NCBI GenBank assembly: GCA_015847255.1
Contig: JADLZK010000370.1
Coordinates: 186,001-250,000, forward strand
DNA length: 64,000 nt
DNA from: Hyparrhenia diplandra
Lineage: Eukaryota; Streptophyta; Magnoliopsida; Poales; Poaceae
Direction of reading: 5' to 3'
The notes under the pieces were generated by a model that was not told the origin of the DNA, did not search any database, and worked only from the letters and a program-made list of their open reading frames with translations. The position numbers and the translations under genes are program-made. Positions within the stretch are counted from its first letter, which is position 1; every line of letters begins with the position of its first letter. Below are positions 24,464 to 34,792 of this stretch, piece after piece.

Positions 24464-26511
24464 TCATATTGCTCTAAGCTTGATCTGAGCACCATGCATC
24501 GGACGCAGCATTATAACTTGCCGTGGCGCATGAGTATACGTCGGCGCGAGCTCAAACTGAAAACGCTGAAGGATCATGCTCAGCGCCATCTTAGCCTCTA
24601 GAAGAGCAAAGTTCTGGCCGATGCAAATCCGCGGCCCCCAGCCGAACGGAAAGAACGCTAGCCTGTCCTTGGACGCCTTGGCGATCCCCTCGGCAAACCT
24701 CTCTGGCCTGAACTCGTGCACATCACTTCCCCAGATGTTGGCGTCATGGTGGATGAACATCACAGGGATCTCCACGATCACGCCGGCAGGGTATGTGACA
24801 TCTCCTATCACCATCTCCTTGTATGTTTTCCTGCTGAACGCGATCGCCGGCGGGTACAGCCGGAGAACCTCGTAGAGAATCATGGTCACCTGCGGCACAG
24901 TGAATCGGATAGAATTAGTGGTTTGGTTGCATTTGCATATATATTATATATAAATGGGATATGGAAATCAACCGGAGTACTCACTGTTTTGAGGCGACTG
25001 AGGCCATCGTATCCCGGTTGGTTCTTGCCAAACAGGCCAATGACTTCCTCCCTTGCACGGTCCTGCCATTCTGGGTGCATGCTTAGTAGGATCATTGTCC
25101 ATGTAAGCAGCACTGATGTGGTCTCCATTCCTGCAAAGTAGAACAACTTGCATTCCTCCATGACCTCTTCAATAGTCATTCCTTGGCTGGAGTGGCCGTT
25201 CTCGCCTGTCTCTCTCATGTTTGACTCCAGCAGTAAGCCCAGTAAGTCATCTTTGGAGCTTTCACCTTCTTTCATAGCTTGCATTCTTTTCCCAATTAGA
25301 CCCAGAAGAATTGACTCGACCTCGTTTTTAATTTGGCGCATCCTTCGGTTGTTTGCTGTAGGCAAGGACCTGAAAGTGGGATCCCCCATCCATCAGTAAT
25401 AGAGTAGTAAATTTTTTAGATAAAGCAATCGCACTAATAAAGTATATACACTAATATAATCGGTGAAAGATGATGAACCAGATACATCCAATTTCAGTAA
25501 TACTATAAACAGTAGTGTCAGTTTGATGTTGCAGAGGAGGTACATGACGTTATGTAAATTAGCAAAGAGGACATACAGAAGAATGTTGAAGTATATGAAA
25601 ACTCACAAGTATCCTGGAACGGCAAACTTGTCAACGATGGACATGAGGCGCTCAGCTTGCTCGGCCTGTAGCTGGAAGATCTTTCTTCCTTCAAGGTAGC
25701 TGCTGCCGAATGCGGTGCGAGAGATGACATCTCCGGTGAGGGTCTGAAGATCCGGGTCCACGTCCAGCTCGCACGAGCCCTCAGAACCAAGTGACTGAGT
25801 CCATCGGCTCACAAGCTCTTCGCAGCACGCAGAAAACGCCGGCAGCATGAGCTGCAAGGTTGTCCACACTCACATGATCAATCACAAACTCGATCGAAGA
25901 GAACAATAGTACAAACCACAAATAGTATAAGAAAGATCGCAGGCAGCAACAAATTAAATGAAACAGTTTTATAAGTATACCTTGAGCTTCTCGAGGTGGA
26001 ACGCCGGGTTGAGGATCCTCCTGTGCTTGACCCACTTCTCGCCCTCGTAGTTGGCTACTCCATCGGCGAACAGCTTGGAAAACGCTTGGAACTTGGGCTT
26101 TTCGAAGTGGCCGAACTTGTTGGACATGACGTCCCTTGCCAGGTCCGGGTCGCCGACGGTCACTCTGGGCATCGGGCCGAACCACGAGAAGCACGTCTTG
26201 CCGTGCTCGCGGACGGCGCCGTAGACAAACGGCGAGACATGGCCCGCGATGTCGTGGCACCGCAGCGGCAATGGCCTGGACGCGGCCTCCTTGTTGAACC
26301 GGCGGTACTCCTTGAGGTCACCGGTGAGGAAGCGGTAGGACGTGCCCCGGAGGCCCTGCGCGCGCAGCGCCCGCTCGAGGCGCCGCGGCTCCCACCACAG
26401 CTGCTGGAGCAGCCGGGCGGCCTTCCACAGGAGCAGAGCGCCCAGGAGACCGTAGATGAGGAGGCTCCAGTGCATCGAGGCGACTGCACTCGTCAACGTT
26501 CCAAGAACCAT
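24464..26511 (-). CDS. CYP72A: Cytochrome P450, CYP72A-type, copy A (intact, four exons)
   Basis: A heme-thiolate monooxygenase that would take electrons from cytochrome P450 reductase at the ER membrane. Exons on the minus strand are 26511-25981, 25851-25607, 25369-24985 and 24889-24464, all with GT-AG introns. They total 1587 bp, an uninterrupted 528-aa frame. Residues about 14-31 form the N-terminal membrane anchor, followed by the basic/proline hinge. The I-helix oxygen-binding motif AGMETT is at 338-343, ExxR at 394-397, PERF at 449-452, and the heme loop FGWGPRICIG at 469-478 with Cys476 as axial ligand. CYP72A assignment rests on whole-length resemblance. Known CYP72A members act on terpenoids, gibberellins or herbicides; the substrate here is unknown. 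It lacks the intron that B-D carry after the 'EHG' codon block. ATG 26511 is the first in-frame ATG; the frame farther upstream opens only with GTG. Confidence 0.93.
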
Positions 26512-26582
26512 GTTGCTCTGCTCTGAAGTGAAAGTGGAGAAGAAGAGTGTGATCGCTAAAACTGGCGGCACGGTTGCTCCTC

Positions 26583-26589
26583 TTATAAA
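26583..26589 (-). promoter_or_regulatory. TATA box of P450 copy A
   Basis: TTTATAA on the minus strand, about 75 bp before the ATG at 26511. This predicts a transcription start near 26555 and a short leader. Confidence 0.6.
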
Positions 26590-26997
26590 CAGTTGTCACT
26601 GCCTCACTGGCTGCCTGGCTGCCTCACTGGCTTGGGCATTCTAGTCAGTCATGCGGCAGACCATACCTCGCTCTTAAGGAACTTGGCAATGAAGATATTC
26701 CGATGGAGATCGGATTGGTATTATTGGTCAAAGCCTCTCGAAAGGGTACCGTGCTTCCTTGCTGCTTCATCTAAAAGACTAAAACCATGATGCAGCAGGC
26801 ACCTCGTAAGCGGCGCATAGGATGAGCACCCACCACGTGATGACTGTTCCTGCTTCCCTGTGGCTTCCGTGAAATCGGATAGCATTTTTGGGGAACCCTG
26901 ATGGGTAAATTCAAAGACGGTCCTTTGCATAACTTTTACTATGCTACCATGAACCATATGGACAAATGACCAGGATCTCTTGCAAGATGCAATTCAT

Positions 26998-28150
26998 GGG
27001 TGTGTTTGGTTGCATCAAAATGGACTAGCACAGCTAGAATGGACCTCCTTTTAACTGTTTGGTTGCAAAAATCGGAGTGGAGCAGTTCCCAGTTAGAGCC
27101 ATCCGTGCGCTCGAGCACTGCCAGGATCGAATCGCGGGGTGGCGATTCATGCCCGGCCGTGCTCCAGCTGGAACATGGCGGACGCGAGGACTTTCTCGTC
27201 ACCGCCTCCTTCATGCAACCGCTTCCCCTCCCTCGCTCGGAGCTCGCGGCGGCGTTGGTGAGCACCTCGGCGACATCGCCGGCGTTGGCCATGAACGCCC
27301 TGCCCGACCGTCGCGGTGCGGCACTTCCACCCACGCCGGATCCCCCCCTGCCAGACGCCGGGATCCGCGGGGGCGCAGCGCCGGAGCAAGCGACACCGAG
27401 GCCCTCTTGCCGGAAGGATGGCGAGCTCCACGTCTAGAGCCTCAACCCGACCCACTTCCTCACCGCTCCGGCACACGGTCAAGTCGATCCGCTCCTTCAC
27501 CGTGTCGATGCTCTCAACTCGATCTGGATCCGCCCGGATGGGATCTGGCCGCGCGCGCCGCGCGTGCACCCAAGGCGCCCCGCTCCCCGGTCAGACGTCG
27601 CCATGAAGATGTTCGCCAATGTCCACCGCGACTTCATTTCAGCTTCGGCGAGCGGCCGAAAGCTCTCGATCGCCGGCAGAGGCGACCCTCCACGTGCTCG
27701 CGCTCGGCTCGTAGCTTGTAGATCGGAGCTGCCCGTCGCGCCGCAGCTTGCGCGGGCCGGCGGATGCAACAGCAACACCGGCCCCGCCTCTTGATGTGGG
27801 CCGCCGCCGTGGGCGAAACGCACGGTCCCGCCTCCTCCCCTCCGGGATCTCCTCCTCACCTCCGCGGCTGCAGCGGCCGGAGCTCAACCTCCGGCGGCGG
27901 GTGGCAGCGGTGGCGGAAGATAGAATGGGAAAAGATGTATGACATGTGGGCTCCACCATGGGGTAAGTTCACCAAACCAGAAGAAGATGTGACCCTATCC
28001 AAAGAAACCAGCCAACCAAACACTCCCATCTCTAAGCCGGGCTACAATGGGCCACCAAAACCAAAAGCAACCAAACAAGTGGAGGTTGACTTGGTTGATG
28101 CAAAGCTAAGTCTAGCCGGGCTACATTGGGCATCACAACCAAACACACCT
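26998..28150. mobile_element. Non-autonomous DNA transposon with GC-rich cargo
   Basis: The termini are inverted repeats: GGGTGTGTTTGGTTG on the left and CAACCAAACACACCT on the right, flanked by CAT on both sides. Extra TTGGTTG/CAACCAAAC copies lie subterminally (27057, 28010, 28068). The ends recall PIF/Harbinger-like elements, although CAT is not their usual TTA/TAA target. The interior (about 27080-27930) is GC-rich, like a captured coding fragment, but I recognise no protein in it. Confidence 0.6.
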
Positions 28151-30490
28151 CATATATACATCCATCGTCCTAGGGAAAATATACGGTAAAATTTGTTAGA
28201 GAACACGAAAAGTGGTGTCAACGGATCAGCCTAAACAAGAGAAAGGTTCAATTGACCAGCGGATATACTATTAAAAATATAATGTTTGATTGAATATTAA
28301 TGAGATAAAAGGCAATAGAATTTTATTTTTGCGCCTCATACTCCCCCCTTCTCTCAGTCTTTCTGTTTATGCTCTAACGTGCCACCATGCCCTCATGCAG
28401 AAGAGCCCCGTGTTGAAATGCGTCATCTCGTGGCCCCTTGGTGCCGCGCCTCATTGCCACTCACCACATGTTCCTCTATCACGTCGTGCACATGGGCTCT
28501 CAATGACGAAGGTTGGCATGCCATTCTTCATGAGGAAGTGGTGCTCCTGGAGGGCAACGACAAAGCCAGCAAAAATTTAGGTCAGGCTAATCTTATCACT
28601 AATACATCTCAACCCTGCTAATCTGTGTAACTATAAAGATAAAATTAAGGTGGGGCTTAGGGGGGCTCCACATTGCTAGCATGGGTAGGCAGGGCTCTAG
28701 CCTGTGTTGCCCGCCTGCCAGCTCCGTCGCTGGTGGAGGGTTAGGTTCTCCTCATCTGGACCCATGGCGTATGCCTCTTTATCCTTAACTAGAGAAGCCA
28801 CAGAAGCCGAACCATCTTAATAAGCGGCTGAGGTCATGGTTCCAGTAGGCTTCACCAGTCCACCTTATGTGTGCTCCTCCACATCATTCCCATTGTAGAC
28901 TAAGTCCTCATTGTCAGCACCCAAAGTGCAATTGTGAAGGTGGATGCGGTCCTTCATGGACCTCTGCTCATTCACACCCCACCACTACTACATATTCAGT
29001 TTTAAGAGAGGCAAGACTCGATTAATAGAGGCAGACACGAAATGTTCTTGCTAGTCTGCTAAAATGCATAGAGATTCAATGGGGGACCCACCATTTGTGG
29101 ACACACCCTATAAACAATTGTACATATAATTGAATTAATAGAGGTGGGTCTCTTAGGAAGCTCTCCTTTAAAAATAGAAGCAAAAAAAATATACCTTTGT
29201 TATTGAGGTAGCCCAGTAATAAACACATGGCCCATATGGATCTGTTAATTGACTTAAAGTATATAAATGACAAAACCCTAACCTTTTGCTTCTAGTCCCT
29301 CTCCACCCACCCCCTCCATCTCATACTCACCAAGCTCCCTCTACCTCACCTCCCTTCCCCCTCTCCCTCACCACCCCTCCCTCTTTTGGAGGCAAGAACT
29401 AGACCCTGGCTCCCTTACTCACCTCAATCAGTGGTGGCAATGCCCTCTCTCAATAGTACTCAACTAAGCCCTACCTCTTTTTATGGTGCGACCGAGTGAT
29501 GGGCCAAGGATGGGGACACACCAATGACAAGAACAGGGTCAATGATGGTGGACTTGGTTGAGAGAGTTTGATTCATTTTGTCTCTCGATTACAATCACTC
29601 TCAAATGCGTGGGGCAGGAGACGAATAAAATACTAAACATATCCATTCCACCGAGCGACACCTCTCCACCATTGCTACCTCCACCTCTTTCCTATTCCTA
29701 CTTAGTTAGGAGAGTAGCCGCCTTGCCAAAGGGACCAGACTCACTATTGAAGCGTTGGGCATGACATCGTTGGACATCCACTGGAAGGTTGTAGTCCAGG
29801 AACTAGGACGAAGGTCAGACTGTAGTCCAAGACAGTGGTGGTCCGGCGACGAAAGCGGTGCTCCTAGACAGGTGGAGGAGTTGCTGGTGCTAGACCCACC
29901 GTGGTTGTCATTGGGAGGGATGCTGGAGCCACGGTGTTGCCGTATTCGGTGACATTGAAGCCCACCAAGGTCTGGTAGTCCTGCTGGAAGGTGTATGGCA
30001 TAGGGTGGTCCCTTGGTCGGTCCACTAGGGTGAAGGATCCTGGAATCAGCGTAGGCAGACAAACAGACATAGATGGAGGAGTCGAGGCACGACCGACACT
30101 AGTGGCCGAGGCTAGAGCAGCGCGATGCCAAAAGTGATGAGGCGCCGGGTGCAGTTTCCACGGCTACGACGATGATGACGACTATGGTGGCCACGACGAC
30201 GACGTCGGCCAAAGACGTAGCGGTGTTGCGAGCGATTCTCTGCCAGGCGTGCAACAACGATGAATAGTGGGAATGGCGGGTGAGTGGCACTCTAAGGAGG
30301 ATTGCAGTCATGATTGTCAGTGAGTTCAAATCCATCTCACCTTCTCAATGGGAGACTTCTCCCTCTTGATCTCGAAAGGCCGATAACGTGTTTGAGAATG
30401 AATCGAACTGTCTTTTGCATTGAAAGATCTCGCCGCTTATACAAGATGAATAGATGCCATGGGAGTTGGATACATTCATTAGGCAAAACC
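28151..30490. other. Intergenic, no gene recognised
   Basis: Mixed-composition DNA with short open frames on both strands only. It includes a pyrimidine-rich tract near 29290-29400 and a CGA/GAC-rich patch near 30160-30220. No domain, splice structure or clear repeat boundary was found. Confidence 0.5.
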
Positions 30491-31110
30491 CTAGAAGCAA
30501 CAATATGAACTGCAGTAAAGTAAATCAGCACACAAGACAAGTGATTTATCCCGTGGTTCAGTGTCGCCAGCAAGGCTGTCCTACTCCATGTTGTTGAGGT
30601 TGCCACAAAAGGCTTAGCTCACCACAAAGGCTTGCTTTTTCCTTTATTCACAAGTCTAGGGATTTAACCCTAGAGACCTGGGGTGATTTTCTTGATTTTG
30701 AATGAGGTTACAAACCTCCCAAGGCTGCCACACGAGTTGGAAATCTCAAGAGTGATGCCTAGCCAGCTAGGAGCAAGCTCCAAGAGAAACAAACCCTAGA
30801 CCATCGGCCAAACACGAATCAAATGCTCTTTCAAGATGGGAAACGAGTAGATCTGGTCTCCAATCGAAGTTTGTTGCCTTTTCCCTCAATATTTGATGGT
30901 GGAAATTGAAATCTAGCTTGGGGAGTGGCAGAGCAACAATTGAGGAGAGACAGAAAGAGCTCTGGTATGTTCTCCATGAAATGATCGCTGGAGAAGAAGA
31001 TGTGACTGTTGGGGAGGGGCAGAAAGGGTATTTATACCCCTCAGGTCCAACAACCAGGTTAAGTGTGGCAGTGCCGCACTCGACCCGTAGCACTACTGCG
31101 GTCCCAAAAT
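30490..31110 (-). mobile_element. Possible LTR remnant, reverse orientation
   Basis: The minus strand carries TATAAATA (31029-31036) and an AATAAA polyadenylation signal about 390 bp downstream (30643-30648). 'GTGGTTCAG ... CATGTTGTTGAGG' style leader sequence is similar to that of some grass LTRs. The ends are not delimited and no internal coding region is adjacent, so this may be a solo LTR. Confidence 0.35.
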
Positions 31111-34090
31111 AGAGAATTAGGAATTTAAGTTTTGCTGGTTGTTTTGGGCAGCTAGGGTGATGTAACTTAGATTGGATTGAGCATTTGATTTGACAGTTGA
31201 CCAGTTACCCTCAAATCCCTCTTAATAGTATGACTTTTCCCAAACTCAATATTCGAAAACAGAAAATAATTAGGCCTTCTTGAGTTGAGGATGCCTCCAA
31301 AGTATAATAAGGGGTCCTCCAACCTGTACATCACCCTCCTTTCTAATTTCTTGCATGTCATCTCGATAAATCTCATTAGTTTCCTAATTAGGTGGTCATC
31401 AACGCCAAAACCCACATAGAGCTTGATTGCACTTACACTGGCCTTACTCATTCATGGCATCTATACCCCTCTTCCATGCCGACTACATTGGCTTGAGTCT
31501 CGCCACTAGCCTAGTGAGAAGGGGAGAGTAGGAGGAAGAAAGAAGATAAGAATATTGACGATAGTTAACATAGGTAAAGGGTTTTAAACTAATGAATTTC
31601 ACAAGTTTTGGTTTTCTCACTTGTTTTGTAGGTTATCGATTTTTTCAAGTATAGAGCTATTTCAAATGTTCAATTGAGTGCACCATTACAAGGATCCCAT
31701 TGAGAAGATCGAAACTGTCATATTATTTGCTATAACTAGAGTTTAGAATAAAAAGATCAATTTCACACCGGGCTCCGACACTAGAAGGCTCTAGACATCT
31801 CCAAAAGACAAACCACCAAAGATGGGCTCCAGCCTCCACAATAGTGGGCCGACCGGCCCAGCCCATAGGCCGACCAACCTGCTACAAGGCCCAATCATCC
31901 CCTCCTTTGTATGGCGGTGCTCCACCAACTTAGGGTTTTCACGTATGCCATCCTTTGAAGTCAGTTTGATCTGAGGGTCCAGAATTGATGCTCTAGCCTA
32001 TATAAACACTATGTACCCCTTGACGTAAAGGCCCGCTAAAACCCTAATTCATACCCTTGTCAGGATCAATTGAGAGGTGTCCCATGAAAGGATAACCTTC
32101 CAAGAGCCATCATTCAAGAGAAATTAGTCTTGTAGTCCTCCAAAGATTAGGACAAGTCTTATTTAGAAATAGTGAGATAGAGTGTGAGGGAAGAGTTGGA
32201 GGAGGTGTCGGCCTATCGGTGCTCCCTCTACGCCTTGTACCTGCAGTATCAAGTTCCTCTGTCGTTTGCTTCTAAGATTTCTTTAGTGATCAACTTATAA
32301 TTCAAGTAACATTTATTTATATTGTTCTTCAGGTTTGCGAGTCTCTTTTGAGTACTTTATTCTCATCATAGGGGGAACAGAGTATTAGTTGTAGTGTAAG
32401 CATAGTGCTTAGACTCAGGTAGGTGCCGGAGTGGTCTAGCCTTCCAGAGCTCGGCATTTTTGCTTGGCATTTGCACTCAAAACACCCTTCTTCACAAATT
32501 TGTCCATAGAATCATCGGTCACCATCGAATGGCCAATCCAATACGTAGGTAGTGGAGCGCGAGCTCTAGAGGATTCTCCCATTTCACCCCTTTCGTCATT
32601 ATCCTGGGTATCTAATCACATCGTTTGCATAATCATCACCGCCGCTGTTAGCATCACCCATATCTAGAGTACTTTCGACAGAGCTCAAATTCCCGCTAGT
32701 TCTGGAGGTAACCTCTTTGAATCATCAGTCGTGCAAAGAAATGGGTTTAGCTCTCCCTGACCCACGAGAGTCCGTCATTGTTCTTCTAGAAGATCCATTG
32801 TTGGAGGAATCGAACCTAGTAGAAGACTTTTCTAAATTCTAAACAAGATGCAAATTCAAACAAAGTAACAAAATCTTAGTGAAACACTAAAAGAACGTCA
32901 AAAAGTAAAGCCAAATAAGCAAACACAAAAGGTTGAAGAGAGAAAAGAATAGGGCTTACCGTGAGAGAACCTGGTGAAGAGTGTAGACCGAAGATGAGCA
33001 GCGCGACAAAGGCAAAGGGGAAAAAGTTACAATGCACGAATGAGCCAAGCAAGGCGGCAAGTGTAGGACACACACGCCAGTTGTGCTCCTTTATATAGGG
33101 AGGCTCGCGCACCCTAATGTAATGGATGTGACAGTTCACATGACACATCGCGGGCATGGTTACCAATGCGAAACGGTTTGAAATCGTCTTAAAAAATGAT
33201 GATGAAATGAAAAATGATGAACAGGTGTTGCAACAGTACACGTCTTCGCAAGGGGACAACACTTGATATACCTTGAGTGGGTGAAAACATGATATCGCCG
33301 CCGAAAATGAGCAAAGGCCATTTCGAGCGGCATCAAGGGCATAATGTTGGGAGAGGGATAAGGACTGGCCACCGCCCTCCTCTTCGCCCACTACTTGCGG
33401 AAGGTATCATCACGAGAAGGGGTCCCAAATGCAGCGATTGACGAAAACATCTTCAGTCGGGCGAGTATGGTTTTGATGGTCTCTCTCGGGCATTCGGTCC
33501 ATCGTGGCTAGCCAGGCACGATAGAGAGAAGTGGCTCTCGCACGTTCATTACCTTTTCGGCCACCGGGTCTCCTGTGCAACGGAACACATTCACACCTAG
33601 AGAGGATGGACGCGACAAGGCGAATGCGTTTTTCGCCTTGATGGTGTCAAGTTTAAGTCTTTTTTTGCAAGGCGAAAGCAATGGCGATGGCGTGAGGCCA
33701 CGACAAAGTCTACCCGAGTGGGCCACGTTGTGTCACCATGAGGGAAAGTATGGCGTGGCCCTAAAGTCTCTACCAGGACTCCAGGGGGCGTGGGAGGTTG
33801 TTTCGCCTAGACACCCGAACAACAGCAGTGCCCGGAAAAAAAAATCTGGATATTCATAGGTGCTTGGTGGTTGGAAGGGGCACATTTGTCGTGTAAAACC
33901 TACGGGCGGCTATAAATGGTCCCATTGATGAGATTGTAAAAGATGATTGAGATTCAAGCAATACAAGCTCATCATTTCATTCTATTTCGTGTCCGATCTT
34001 GTGTGTTCGCTAGTTGTCTGTCTTGGGCGACGTTCGAGAGGAAGTCCTAGAACAACACATCTACGACCTGTCGCCTAGACCGGTTATATT
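31111..34090. other. Repeat-like intergenic DNA with several TATA boxes, unclassified
   Basis: No protein is recognised; the longest open frame (minus, 32876-33391) matches nothing I know. TATATAAA at 31999-32006 and CTATAAATGG at 33910-33919 sit in sequence resembling U3/R regions of LTRs. This is probably a decayed retroelement, but I could not pair any LTRs. Confidence 0.4.
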
Positions 34091-34792
34091 CATCTGCAAA
34101 GTACTAGTATGAGCATCTTGTTCTAATTTTCCATATAATTTGGTTCCTGTCTGAATTCATGATAATAATATATGTCCATACTGTGTGTGTCTAGCATATG
34201 TCGGGATCAGTTGCATGCTAATATGCGTGTCTTTTCCCCATGATTTTTCAGAATTCAATCCACTGTAATTGTCCAATAAGTAGCTAGTATTATCCAATTA
34301 AGTACAGTAAGTCAATAATCCTCGAGGTGTCCTCTCGTCAGGTTCGATTATACACACACACATGCAAACGTCAGCCCCTAGTTACGAACGTTCCTAGCAA
34401 ACATCTTTATTGACGCGCGCAGTTATATACTGGCCTTGTTGGCGAATTTGCGCTTGGCCCATGTGCAACCAGAAAATTTGTCTAGCTAGCTTAAATTGGG
34501 CCATTTTGTGTGGTGCATCTTATTCCACAAGGCAACCGTACGTGCCCGCCAAGAAACCATAGACATAGACATCAACTGCAGATTAAAAAACGAAATAGCA
34601 AAAACGTGTGATTGTGTGATGCCAACGGAGCGCACCAATATCACTGGCCGTCAACACGCTCTCCCGTACGCTGCCTGCCACTACTACTTATATCGCGCTC
34701 GCTCTCGTCTATCTCTCACTAAGCACACACTGCACCATATCTGGACTTGTGGTTGTTGTAGCGCATAACTTGAAAGCAGCTGGAAGCAAGCA
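34090..34792 (+). repeat. Upstream part of tandem-duplicated P450 unit B, with promoter
   Basis: Sequence from about 34096 ('CTGCAAAGTACTAGTATG') to the ATG recurs upstream of C (39385-39553, 40229-40330, 42780-43112) and of D (49271-49420, 50485-50949). A TATA-like TTATAT (34688-34693) lies about 100 bp before ATG 34793. A conserved block 'CAACGGAGCGCACCAAT' precedes it in all three units. Confidence 0.75.

Noticed and set aside
26512..26571. Twenty-codon N-terminal extension of P450 copy A
   Set aside because: The extension would begin at GTG, not ATG, and lies almost against the TATA box, upstream of the expected transcription start. ATG 26511 also fits the normal CYP72A N-terminus.
32876..33391. 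171-codon minus-strand frame in otherwise AT-balanced DNA
   Set aside because: No recognisable domain, codon bias, TATA box or splice context. It is more likely chance or retroelement-derived, so not called as a gene.
31699..34083. Possible LTR pair around 31.7-32.4 and 33.4-34.1 kb
   Set aside because: Both stretches have TATA boxes, but I could not align them to each other or find flanking duplications, so no element is claimed.
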